From: Halorubrum aethiopicum
GTDB taxonomy: Archaea; Halobacteriota; Halobacteria; Halobacteriales; Haloferacaceae
Length of the DNA: 64,000 nucleotides
Assembly: GCF_001542905.1 (NCBI RefSeq)
Contig: NZ_LOAJ01000001.1
Span: forward strand, 2,728,001-2,792,000
Direction: 5' to 3'
Positions 1 to 8,068 of the stretch are shown here, piece by piece (within the stretch, counting starts at the first letter, position 1; each line of letters begins with the position of its first letter). The notes under the pieces are model-generated. The model was not told the DNA's origin, did no database searches, and worked only from the letters and a program-made list of their open reading frames with translations. The position numbers were made by a program, and so were the translations under genes.

Positions 1-1352
1 CCCGCGGCGAGATATACGACGTGAACTCGACGACGATCGCGGCGGGGGTGACGGAGGCAGGCGGCGAGCCCGTCCTCTACCCCCACGCCGGCGACGACTA
101 CGCGGAGATGGAGCGGCTGCTCCGGGAGGCAGCCGACGAGTGCGACCTGGTGCTCTCGTCGGGGTCGACCTCCGCGAGCGCGGTCGACGTGATCTACCGC
201 GTGATCGAGGAGCGCGGCGACCTCCTCCTCCACGGCGTCGCCGTCAAGCCCGGCAAGCCGATGCTGATCGGGCGGCTCGACCGCGCCGACGGCGGCGAGT
301 CCGCCTACGTCGGGCTCCCCGGCTATCCCGTCTCGGCGCTGACGATCTTCCGGACGTTCGTCGCGCCGGCGGTCCGCGAGGCCGCCGGGCTCCCGGAGCC
401 GCGAACCGCGACCGTCGAGGGACGGATGGCCGTCCGCGAGCGCTACGCCGAGGGGCGGCTCCGGCTGATGCCGGTCGGCTTACTCGATCTGGGCGACGCC
501 GGCGCGGCCGACAGGAGGGTCGCGGACGAGGCGGCCGCGGACGGGCCGGCGGGGGACTCGACGGCCCCCATCGTCTACCCGGTCGACAAGGGCTCCGGCG
601 CGACGACGAGCCTCGTCGAGGCCGACGGCGTCGTCGCCGTCGACCCGGACACCGAGTATCTGGAAGCGGGCGAACCCGTCACGGTTCAACTGTTCTCGCC
701 GGACGTCCGCCCGCCGACCCTGCTCGGCGTCGGCGAGGACGATCCGGCGGTCAACCGACTGCTCGACCGGCTCGCGAACCCGCGGTACCTCCCGGTGGGC
801 TCCCGCGAGGGCTACCGGCGACTCCGCGACGGCGTCCCGGACGTCGCCGTCGTCGCCGGCCCGACCGACCGGGACGTCGACGACGTCGTCCTCGGCGGGT
901 GGGACCGCGAGTGGGGCCTCGTCGTGCCCGACGCGAACCCGGAGGGCGTCGAGGGGCTCGTGGACCTCGTCGACCGCGACCTCCGGTTCGTCAACCGGCC
1001 GACCGGCACGGGGCTCCGCCGGAGCCTCGACGACGCGCTGGCGGAGCTGGCCGACGAGCGCTCGGCCGCCAGGGCCGATCTGACCGAGCGGATCGACGGC
1101 TACGGGCTGACGCTCCGGGCGTTCGAGAGCCCGGTCCGGCGGGTGCTCGCGGGCGACGCCGACGTCGGCGTGGGACTCCGGGAGACCGCCGAGCGGCTGG
1201 GCTGTGCGTTCGTTCCGCTCGGCGACCAGCGGGTCGCCGTCCGCGCGGCGGCCGACCGCGTCGACCGCGAGTCTGTCGCGTCGCTCGCGGCGGAACTCGA
1301 CGGCGACGGGATCGATCGGCTGCTCGCGGGGCTCGCGGGCTACTCGGCCTGA
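1..1352 (+). CDS. moeA: Molybdopterin molybdotransferase MoeA, C-terminal part fused to a substrate-binding-like domain (5' truncated by window edge)
   Basis: The reading frame is open to the left edge, so the N-terminus lies outside the window; the codons before the GTG at 21 already read like MoeA (GEIYD-N). The visible part starts in the MoCF-binding domain, with the loop SSGSTSASAVD and the VKPGKPMLIG and GLPGYPVSA signatures of MoeA, then the MoeA C-terminal barrel. From about visible residue 230 a second domain resembles the periplasmic/LysR-type substrate-binding fold (PTLLGVGEDDPAVNRLL onward). MoeA inserts molybdate or tungstate into adenylylated molybdopterin. The MoeA-binding-domain fusion is a known archaeal and bacterial arrangement. 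The second domain may sense molybdate, which is inference. MoaB lies at 59-60 kb. Confidence 0.85.
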   Translation, partial: RGEIYDVNSTTIAAGVTEAGGEPVLYPHAGDDYAEMERLLREAADECDLVLSSGSTSASAVDVIYRVIEERGDLLLHGVAVKPGKPMLIGRLDRADGGESAYVGLPGYPVSALTIFRTFVAPAVREAAGLPEPRTATVEGRMAVRERYAEGRLRLMPVGLLDLGDAGAADRRVADEAAADGPAGDSTAPIVYPVDKGSGATTSLVEADGVVAVDPDTEYLEAGEPVTVQLFSPDVRPPTLLGVGEDDPAVNRLLDRLANPRYLPVGSREGYRRLRDGVPDVAVVAGPTDRDVDDVVLGGWDREWGLVVPDANPEGVEGLVDLVDRDLRFVNRPTGTGLRRSLDDALAELADERSAARADLTERIDGYGLTLRAFESPVRRVLAGDADVGVGLRETAERLGCAFVPLGDQRVAVRAAADRVDRESVASLAAELDGDGIDRLLAGLAGYSA

Positions 1353-1375
1353 CGGGACGGCGAAAGACTCCCGAC

Positions 1376-2131
1376 TCAGTCCCGAACGATCCGCTCCTCG
1401 CCGTCCTCGACGACGACGTCGAGGCCGTGCTCGTGGACGAACGCGGCGGTGTAGTCGGGGACGATCCGCTCGGCGGAGAAGCGCGCCCGCAGCAGCGGGA
1501 CCGTGTCGAGGAGGTCAGCGCGGGTCTCGAGGGATGGAAGCGACCCGACGAACTCCACGTCGAGCCCGGCGTCGCGTCCGCGGGCGGCGAGCGTCGGGAG
1601 CGTGGGGGCGTCGAACGCGCCCTCGAAGTCGATCGGCTCGGCGAAGCCGGCGTAGTACGCCCGGCCGCGGGTCGAGGGGCCGATCACGACCTCGTTCGTC
1701 CGGAGCTTCATCGCCGCGGAGTCGACGACCGTCCGCGAGAGCAGCGGCGCGGTCGGCGTCACGACCGCGACCGAATCGGCGTTCTCCTCGCGCAGCAGGT
1801 GCGTGACGGTGTTGCCGGCGCGCGCGCCGAACGACGAGCCGACCTGCCGCTCGAACCGGACGTCGCCGGTCCCGCCGAGCGTGTCGGCGACGATCGTGCG
1901 GAGCTCGGCCTCCGGCGGCGTGTCGGTCCGGTGCGGTTCGGGGATCGCTTCCTCGTCGGGGTAGTTGACGAGCAGGTCGCCGCCGGAGCGGTCGACGGCG
2001 AGCACGGCGTCCCGGAAGGCGGCCTCGTACAGATCTGCCGCCTCGGCGGTCGAGAGCGGGGTCGACTCCGCCAGCCCGGTCGCGACGAGCCCCTCGCGGG
2101 GCGGGTTCGCAAACACGACGACGACGGTCAT
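1376..2131 (-). CDS. DUF2064-like protein (nucleotide-sugar transferase fold)
   Basis: The 251-residue protein begins MTVVVVFANPPREGLVATGL. The start codon at 2129-2131 is chosen because upstream sequence in this frame reads as shadow of the Idi gene. The N-terminal beta-strand followed by a small-residue loop, the DLLVNYPDEE and AVVTPTAPLLSR segments and the length resemble the DUF2064/TIGR04282 group of predicted glycosyltransferase-A-fold enzymes. The DxD motif is not obvious, so activity is unproven. It is convergent with moeA (23-base gap) and lies 29 bases downstream of the idi stop on the same strand, so it may be co-transcribed with idi. Confidence 0.6.
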   Translation of the reverse strand: MTVVVVFANPPREGLVATGLAESTPLSTAEAADLYEAAFRDAVLAVDRSGGDLLVNYPDEEAIPEPHRTDTPPEAELRTIVADTLGGTGDVRFERQVGSSFGARAGNTVTHLLREENADSVAVVTPTAPLLSRTVVDSAAMKLRTNEVVIGPSTRGRAYYAGFAEPIDFEGAFDAPTLPTLAARGRDAGLDVEFVGSLPSLETRADLLDTVPLLRARFSAERIVPDYTAAFVHEHGLDVVVEDGEERIVRD

Positions 2132-2160
2132 ACCGGAGGGAGTCGCGGCTCCGCCTTCAA

Positions 2161-2757
2161 CTAAGCGAAGTCGCGCCGCATCGCGATCTCGAACCAGGGA
2201 CAGAGGCGGAGCTGGCGGTACAGCGCCGGGTTCTCGTGGAGGTGTTCGTAGTCGACCCACATCCGGCCGCCGATCTCCGCGGGGTCGGGGTCGAGGTCGG
2301 TGTCGGAGAGCGTGACCTTCAACACCGCACACACCTCCCACTCGACGCCCTCGTTGGGGTAGTAGCGCTTGTACTCGAAGCGGTCCGTGACCCGGAGGTC
2401 GTCGTACTGGTCGGGCGTAATTCCCAGCTCCTCCTCGAGTCTCGTCTCGGTGGCGTCCTCCTGGGACTGCCCCTCGACGGGGTGAGAGGCGACGGTTCCG
2501 TCCCAGTGGCCGTCCCACAGCCGCTTGGTCGGGGCGCGCTGCGCCAGCAGGATCCGGCCGTCGCCGTCGAAGACGAGGCAGGTGAACGCCCGGTGGCGGA
2601 TCCCGTCTCCGGTGTGGGCGTCGAGCCGGTTGACGGTGCCCTGCGGGGCGTCGTCGGGGTCGACGGCGACGACGTCCTGGGTGGCGTTCTCGTGGTCGAT
2701 GTCGGCGTCCGCGCCCCCGCCGGCGGGATCGGGGGCCTCGGCGTCCTCGGAACTCAT
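2161..2757 (-). CDS. idi: Isopentenyl-diphosphate delta-isomerase type I (NUDIX fold)
   Basis: This 198-residue protein has the NUDIX-type core of type I IPP isomerase, which interconverts IPP and DMAPP for archaeal lipid and carotenoid synthesis. Visible signatures are the CLVFDGDGRILLAQRA strand, KRLWDGHWDGT, a NUDIX-like EDATETRLEEELGI helix and NEGVEWEVC, which carries the expected metal and catalytic glutamates. The position of the E. coli catalytic cysteine (SVCGHP) reads VASHP here, with Ala90 in place of Cys. The N-terminal 45 residues are acidic and probably disordered. The start at 2757 is supported by a TATA-like box (CTTATTA, about 2782-2789), about 25-32 bases upstream. Confidence 0.85.
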   Translation of the reverse strand: MSSEDAEAPDPAGGGADADIDHENATQDVVAVDPDDAPQGTVNRLDAHTGDGIRHRAFTCLVFDGDGRILLAQRAPTKRLWDGHWDGTVASHPVEGQSQEDATETRLEEELGITPDQYDDLRVTDRFEYKRYYPNEGVEWEVCAVLKVTLSDTDLDPDPAEIGGRMWVDYEHLHENPALYRQLRLCPWFEIAMRRDFA

Positions 2758-2865
2758 ACCTCCCCGTCTCACACCGAGACTAATAAGGGTTCGATACGGC
2801 GCGAGGAGGTCGAAGCCGATCACGGTTCGACGCGCTTAAACGCGTGCCACGGCTACCTAACGGGG

Positions 2866-4296
2866 ATGAGTGACCCGGCGCTCGACGTTGTCGAGTTCGT
2901 TCTGACCACCCACTTCTACAGCGAGAACCGCGACCTCGACGAGAACGACCTCCCGCCCCGGTTCAGGCGGGTGTTCTGGTCGGCCGACGCCGCGGAGGAC
3001 GCTCCCGGCGGCGTCGAGCGCCCGTTGAAGGCGACCGACGCCAGCACCCGAACGGCGACCGGCGTCGAGCGGCCCTGGGACGCGGTCTCGGACCTCCTGT
3101 TCACCCAACACACCGAGTTCTCCGGCGAGATCACGCTCACCCAGCCCGAGATGGGACTGGAGTGGTACCGCGACCACGCCGACGCCGACCGGATCGCCTC
3201 GAACCCGACGCTCGTCGCGGCGCTCGAGGCCGCCGACGGCCTCGAGGCCCCCGTCTCCCGCGAGGAGGCGCGCGAGGACGTGCGGCCGATCCAGGCCGAC
3301 CGCGTCTGGATCGACGCGCTCCTCGAGGAGTACTTCGACGAGGACGAGGACGGCGAGATGCTCGACCTCGTCAACGTCCGCGCGCCCGAGGAGATCGAGA
3401 CCACGCTCGAAGACCTCGTGTTGACGGGCGATCAGGAGGAGGAGATCCAGAAGATCGTGAAGGCGATCGAACACCGGGAGTACCTCGCGAGCATCGGGCT
3501 CCGCGAGATCGGGAAGCTGCTGTTCGTCGGCCCGCCGGGCACCGGCAAGACCACCGTCTCGCGGGCGCTCGCCCACCAGCTCGGCATCCCGCTCGTCGAG
3601 GTGAAGATGTCGATGATCACGAGCCAGTACCTCGGCGAGACGGCGAAGAACGTCGAGAAGACCTTCGAGGTCGCAAAGCGGCTCTCGCCGTGCATCCTCT
3701 TCATCGACGAGTTCGACTCCGTCGCGAAGACGCGCCGGTCCGACGAACACGCCGCCCTGAAACGCGCCGTCAACACGCTGCTCAAGTCGATCGACGAGGT
3801 GTCGCTCGTCCGCGACGAGGTGCTCCTCATCGGCGCGACGAACCACCCCGACCAGCTCGACGCCGCTGCCTGGCGTCGGTTCGACGAGATCGTCAACTTC
3901 CCCAAGCCCGACCGCGACATGCGCGCGGACATCCTCCGGGTCGTCACCCGCGAGATGCAGATCGCCGACTTCGACCCCGCGGAGGTCGCCGACCGGACCA
4001 CCGGGCTCACGGGCTCGGACCTCCGGATGGTGCTTCGGGAGGCCGTGCTCGGCGCGCTGACGGAGGACCGCATGACCATCACCCAGGCCGACGTGATGGA
4101 GGCCGTCGCCGATTTCGAGGAGCGGGACAACCTCAAGAACATGGACATGATCGACGGCGAGGGCGCGGAGGTGCTCGGCCAGACGGACGACAGCGGGGCC
4201 GACCACGGCGGCGGTCACGACCACGGCGAGGGCGACGATCACGCCCACGATCACGGCGAGGAGAGCGACCACGCACACGGACATCCCCAGGACTAG
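2866..4296 (+). CDS. AAA ATPase with histidine-rich C-terminal tail
   Basis: The 476-residue protein has an N-terminal region of about 200 residues without recognised domains, then one AAA module. Walker A is [16 protein letters not shown] (about residue 220), Walker B is CILFIDEFDSV (about 275), and sensor 1 is LLIGATNHPDQLDAAAWRRF. The module resembles FtsH/proteasome-type AAA chaperones, but no protease domain or transmembrane segment is present. Residues from about 445 form a tail of nine His residues alternating with Asp, Glu, Gly and Ala, a likely metal-binding extension. A TATA-like CTTAAA at 2835-2840 lies about 26-31 bases before the start, so the transcript is probably leaderless. 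It is divergent from idi. The substrate is unknown. Confidence 0.85.
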   Translation: MSDPALDVVEFVLTTHFYSENRDLDENDLPPRFRRVFWSADAAEDAPGGVERPLKATDASTRTATGVERPWDAVSDLLFTQHTEFSGEITLTQPEMGLEWYRDHADADRIASNPTLVAALEAADGLEAPVSREEAREDVRPIQADRVWIDALLEEYFDEDEDGEMLDLVNVRAPEEIETTLEDLVLTGDQEEEIQKIVKAIEHREYLASIGLREIGKLLFVGPPGTGKTTVSRALAHQLGIPLVEVKMSMITSQYLGETAKNVEKTFEVAKRLSPCILFIDEFDSVAKTRRSDEHAALKRAVNTLLKSIDEVSLVRDEVLLIGATNHPDQLDAAAWRRFDEIVNFPKPDRDMRADILRVVTREMQIADFDPAEVADRTTGLTGSDLRMVLREAVLGALTEDRMTITQADVMEAVADFEERDNLKNMDMIDGEGAEVLGQTDDSGADHGGGHDHGEGDDHAHDHGEESDHAHGHPQD

Positions 4297-4312
4297 GCCG
4301 TCCCGTCCGGAA

Positions 4313-4906
4313 TTAGGCCGTCTCGTCCCGATCGAGGCGCACTCCAGCGACGGTGTAGCCGAAGCCGCGGTCGACGACCGCCGGGTCGAGTCCGACCGCC
4401 TCCATGTCGGTCGCGAGCGCGTCGGGCGTCGAGAACCGCGATCCCATGCCGATCGCGTGCTCGCCGGCGACGAGCAGCCGCCCGAGCGGGTGTGCGGGGT
4501 CGAACTCGCGAACGACGAGGACGCCGCCGGGCGCGAGGGCTCGCGCGACCTCCCGCAGGGCGGCCTGCCGGTCCGGCAGGTGGTGGAACGCGTCGACGAC
4601 CATGGCGGCGTCGACGCTTCCGTCCCGAAACGGGAGGCGACCCGCGTCGCCGGCGACCGCCGACAGCCCGCGGGCCTCGCGAGCGCGCCGGAGCATGCCG
4701 AGGGAGGCGTCGACGACCGTGACCTCGGGTCCCGTCAGCGCGGCCGCCGCGCGCCCGGAGCCGCCGCCGACGTCGAGCAGTCGGTCGATCGGTCGCTCCG
4801 CGCGGTCGAACCCCGCCGCGAGCGCCGCGCCGCTCGCGGGCGGCATGACGAGGTCGTACAGCGGCGCGATCCGGTCGAAGAAGCGAACGTCGCCGAGGCC
4901 GTACAT
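4313..4906 (-). CDS. Class I SAM-dependent methyltransferase (UbiE-like)
   Basis: The 197-residue protein has the class I methyltransferase order. Motif I is LLDVGGGSGRAA, the acidic strand is EVTVVDAS, and post-motifs are DAAMVVDAFHHLPD and GGVLVVREFDPAHPLGR. The opening MYGLGDVRFFDRIAPLYDLVMP resembles the UbiE/COQ5 menaquinone-ubiquinone methyltransferase family, so a quinone or small-molecule substrate is possible, but nothing fixes it. It is convergent with the AAA ATPase gene, with a 16-base gap. The start at 4906 gives the complete N-terminal helix typical of the family. Confidence 0.8.
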   Translation of the reverse strand: MYGLGDVRFFDRIAPLYDLVMPPASGAALAAGFDRAERPIDRLLDVGGGSGRAAAALTGPEVTVVDASLGMLRRAREARGLSAVAGDAGRLPFRDGSVDAAMVVDAFHHLPDRQAALREVARALAPGGVLVVREFDPAHPLGRLLVAGEHAIGMGSRFSTPDALATDMEAVGLDPAVVDRGFGYTVAGVRLDRDETA

Positions 4907-4988
4907 GGCGGCCCTGCGGCCGGCGCGGAGTTATAGGTCCGGATCATACGGCCGCCGGCGGCTCCCGGTCGTCGTCGCGGACGTTCCC

Positions 4989-5066
4989 GTTCGCGTCCCG
5001 CCGCGATCGCTCCCGTCCGTGTCCCGCCGCGATCGCCCCCGTCCGCGTCCCGCCGCGACCGCCCGG
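4989..5066. repeat. Tandem repeat, three 26-base units
   Basis: Three consecutive 26-base units occupy 4989-5014, 5015-5040 and 5041-5066, each built around GTCCCGCCGCGA and differing at a few positions. They lie between the divergent methyltransferase and acetyltransferase genes, just upstream of the latter's presumed promoter. Confidence 0.8.
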
Positions 5067-5099
5067 ACCGTTTACGTCTCTCCGCCCGTAGCGACGCCC

Positions 5100-5845
5100 A
5101 TGGCGTCGGATCGAATCGAGTTCACGGTCGCGGGCGCGCCGGGCGAGGGGGCGACCTGCCGGCTCGACTACCGGGCGTTCGCGTACGCCGGGAAGTTCGT
5201 CGTCGGCGACACGGGCAAGGCGCTCCTGCGGACCGTCGACGGCGCCGACGCGGTGCCCGAGTGGGAGCCCGCGGAGCCGCTCCCCGAGACCGTCGACCCG
5301 GACGCGTTCGAGACGGACGTGCTCGCGGCGGTCTCCTTCTCGCCGGACCGCACCGACCCCGCGTGCTGTCGGCTCCGCTACGTCACCGTCCACGCCGCGC
5401 GCCGCGGCGAGGGGCTCGGTCCCGACCTGGTCCGGCGGACCGTCTCGTGGCTCGCCGACGCGGGGTACGAGCGCGTCCGGATCGCCGTCAACAACCCGTT
5501 CGCCTACGAGGCGCTCTACAAGTGCGGGTTCGCCTACACCGGGCAGCAAACGGGACTCGCGGAACTGGAACTCGAGCGACCCGCCGACGCGCCCGCGCCG
5601 ACCCGCGACGACGCCGAGCGGTACCGCGCCGGGCTGGCCGTCTTCCGCGACCGCGAGGACGACCCCCGGAGGCGGTTCGCCGGTTCCTCGCGGATCGCCT
5701 CGGGGACGGGGGAGACGGCCCCGCCGACCCGCCTCATCCGCCGGACTCGCCCGATCCCGTCGACGCGTCCGACCCCGCAGATCCGTCCGATCCCGTCGAC
5801 GCGTCCGATCCCCGCAACACACTTACCGACGAGGACCCCTCCTAG
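5100..5845 (+). CDS. GNAT family N-acetyltransferase, apparent frameshift at 5663-5667
   Basis: From ATG 5100 the protein contains a GNAT core: CRLRYVTVHAARRGEGLGPDLVR with the acetyl-CoA loop RRGEGLG near residue 103, then YERVRIAVNNPFAYEALYKCGFAY. After codon 188 the frame becomes arginine-rich and runs without a stop to 6230, deep into the next gene. Adding one C to the run CCCCC at 5663-5667 instead gives DDPPEAVRRFLADRLGDGGDG and a normal acidic tail ending at TAG 5843-5845, six bases before the next ATG. The feature is therefore drawn as the repaired gene. The tail includes PVDASDP twice, from an exact 22-base direct repeat at 5751-5772 and 5787-5808. A missing base or a real mutation are both possible. 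The acetylated substrate is unknown. Confidence 0.7.
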
Positions 5846-5850
5846 CCCGT

Positions 5851-7275
5851 ATGTACGGCGTCGTCGGCGGCGGGCTCGCGGGACTCGCGGCGGCCGCCCG
5901 GCTCCGCGAGGCGGGCCGCCCGGTGCGGCTGTTCGAGGCGACGGACGCGGTCGGCGGGCGGGCGCGCGCGGTCGACACCGCCGGCGACCCGGTGGAGCGG
6001 TTCCCGCACTACCTCTCGCGCGGCGACGACGCCCTGGCGTCGCTCGCGGCCGATCACGGGCTCGACGGTCGGATCGCGTGGCGACGCGGCCGAACCGCCC
6101 GCTACCGCGACGGGGTCGTCCACCCGCTCGACGCCCCGTGGGAGCGGCTGGCGTATCCGGGAACCGGCCTCGTCGACGCGGCTCGAGCCGGGCGTCTCGT
6201 CCGCGCGGTTCGCCGCCTCGACGACGCTGACGAGGGCCACGACGACGCTGACGGGCACGATGCCGGAACCGACGCCGCCGCCGACCTCGACGCGGTGACC
6301 GTCGAGGCGTTCGTCACGGAGCGCGCGTCGCGGGCGACCTACGAGGGATACGTCGAGCCGGTCCTCCGCGCCGAGTTCGGTGACCGCGCCGACGGCGTCT
6401 CCGCGGCGTGGCTCGCGGAGTGGCTTCGCTCGCGGGAGGACCGCGACCGCCGCGGGGCCGCGGTCGGCTACCTCGACGGCTCGATGTCCCGTCTCGCGGA
6501 CGCGCTCGTCGAGGCGATCGGAGAGGAGGCGATCCGGACGAGGAGCCGCGTGGCCGACGTGAGTTCCCGCGTCGACCGCGACGGGGACGGCGACGGTGTC
6601 TCGGTGACGGTCGAGACATTCGAGACGCCCGAGACGCCCGACGATCGCCGGGTCGTCGACTGCGAGGGGGTCGTCGTCGCCGCCGGCCCGGCGACGCTTC
6701 GGAACGTGACGGGGGTCGACCCCGGCGTCGACGCCGTCCCCGGAACGTGCGCGCTCGTCGCGACGGACGAGCCGATCGTCGACGCGTGGCGGGTGACGGT
6801 CGAACCCGGGGAACTCTCGACGGGCGAGGACGCCCCGTTCGGGACGCTGTTCGCGCACACGAACCTGGTCCCGCCCGACCGGTACGGGGGCGATCACCTG
6901 ACGTATCTGGTCGGTCGCGGGGGATCGGTCGGCGACGTGGACGGCGCGGAGGACGGAAGCGAGGGGACGGTCCGAGATCGATGGCTGTCTGCGCTCGAGG
7001 ATCTGTTTCCGGCGTTCTCCCCGGAGGCGGTTCGGTCGTTCCGGATCGCACGCGATCCCGCCGCGACCGTCGCGGCGCGTCCCGGCGAGCGCGTCCCGAT
7101 CGACCTCGGCGAAGCGGGGCTTCCGGGCGTCGCGTACGCCGGGCCCGGAAGCCGGCTCGACCGGTTCGGAGGTTCGCCGGGGGCGCGGGTCGCCGCGGGG
7201 GTCGCGGCCGCGGAGGCGGTGGCGGACGCCGGGACGGGAGCGTTCGGAGAGGGATCCGGATTCGAGTGGGGGTGA
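5851..7275 (+). CDS. NAD(P)/FAD-dependent oxidoreductase, amine-oxidase / phytoene-desaturase-like
   Basis: The 474-residue protein opens with a Rossmann dinucleotide-binding motif (YGVVGGGLAGLAAAARL) and the following acidic strand FEATDAVGGRARA, as in the FAD-containing amine oxidase, phytoene desaturase and hydroxysqualene dehydroxylase superfamily. The C-terminal segment GLPGVAYAGPGSRLDRFGGSPGARVAAG is the usual second FAD contact, where substrate-bound members have a G-D-x-x-x-P/G-S motif. The middle contains an acidic low-complexity stretch (DDADEGHDDADGHDAGTDA). Its start follows the repaired end of the acetyltransferase by six bases, so the two are likely one operon. The substrate cannot be read from sequence. 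Confidence 0.8.
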   Translation: MYGVVGGGLAGLAAAARLREAGRPVRLFEATDAVGGRARAVDTAGDPVERFPHYLSRGDDALASLAADHGLDGRIAWRRGRTARYRDGVVHPLDAPWERLAYPGTGLVDAARAGRLVRAVRRLDDADEGHDDADGHDAGTDAAADLDAVTVEAFVTERASRATYEGYVEPVLRAEFGDRADGVSAAWLAEWLRSREDRDRRGAAVGYLDGSMSRLADALVEAIGEEAIRTRSRVADVSSRVDRDGDGDGVSVTVETFETPETPDDRRVVDCEGVVVAAGPATLRNVTGVDPGVDAVPGTCALVATDEPIVDAWRVTVEPGELSTGEDAPFGTLFAHTNLVPPDRYGGDHLTYLVGRGGSVGDVDGAEDGSEGTVRDRWLSALEDLFPAFSPEAVRSFRIARDPAATVAARPGERVPIDLGEAGLPGVAYAGPGSRLDRFGGSPGARVAAGVAAAEAVADAGTGAFGEGSGFEWG

Positions 7276-7299
7276 AGGCGGCGGAACCGTTTCCGCCCG

Positions 7300-7896
7300 T
7301 CAGGCGCTGGCCTCGTCCTCGTCGAGACCGGGCGCGGCGGCGGGATCGACCTCCTCGGGCTCCTCGGTGTCGCCGCCGACGACCGTCTCGCCGTCGTCGG
7401 TCTCCACGTAGACGTCGTCGGCGAACCCGGCGAGCGCGTTCTCGTACTCCGCCGTCTCGAGTCGCTCCAGGGTCTCGGGCGCGTCCGCGATCCCACCTAC
7501 CGGGCGGAACTCGCCGAGCGGGTCGTCGATCGTGATCCCGTGGTCCGAAAAGAACGACTCGTACCGCCGGTAGTGCTCCTCGAGCTCGTCGCCGGGGATC
7601 TCCATCATCTCCGTCCAGCCGTGGTTGAAGAAGTCGAAGTTGGCCTGGACGTGGGTGATCTCGCGGGCCTCGGCCTCCGGGAAGCCGGCCTCGAGGGCGG
7701 CGACGTACGCGTCCATCGTCGCGTCGAAGAAGTCGTCGAGGTGGCCTCTGCGCTCCTCTCGGCGCTCCTCGTCGGCCTTGTTGAGGAAGATGCTCGTGTG
7801 GAGGTCGACGAGCTTGTCGTTGGCGACGTCACCGACCACCGGGGTCGTAAGCGCCTTTTTCGCGGCCCAGTGGCGGATGTTCTGCCGGATCTTCAT
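7300..7896 (-). CDS. Conserved haloarchaeal protein, DUF6149-like
   Basis: The 198-residue acidic protein begins MKIRQNIRHWAAKKALTTPV and has a mainly helical core (FLNKADEERREERRGHLDDF, EMMEIPGDELEEHYRRYESF) and a disordered acidic C-terminus. It matches my recollection of the haloarchaeal family DUF6149, whose function is unknown. No catalytic motif is visible. An alternative start two codons upstream at 7902 (MRMKIRQ) cannot be excluded. The gene is convergent with the flavoprotein gene at 5851 and divergent from the one at 8069. Confidence 0.65.
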   Translation of the reverse strand: MKIRQNIRHWAAKKALTTPVVGDVANDKLVDLHTSIFLNKADEERREERRGHLDDFFDATMDAYVAALEAGFPEAEAREITHVQANFDFFNHGWTEMMEIPGDELEEHYRRYESFFSDHGITIDDPLGEFRPVGGIADAPETLERLETAEYENALAGFADDVYVETDDGETVVGGDTEEPEEVDPAAAPGLDEDEASA

Positions 7897-8068
7897 ACGC
7901 ATCGTTGGGCGGCGACGGCCTTGAATCTGTGGCGGCGACGGGGCGATCCGACGGTCGATCCGCCGGATCGGCCGGTCGGGAACGTCGAAGCGGCGGGGTA
8001 GCGAGAGACTATCACGGTTCTGAACGCGGATGACAATCCACATTAACCCCCAATCCGAAACGCCGCCC

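Noticed and set aside
4989-5066. Tandem repeats as a CRISPR array
   Set aside because: Units are adjacent with no spacers, and no cas genes are present.
5846-6230. Extension of the GNAT frame to 6230
   Set aside because: It is arginine-rich and overlaps a well-supported flavoprotein gene; a missing C explains it.
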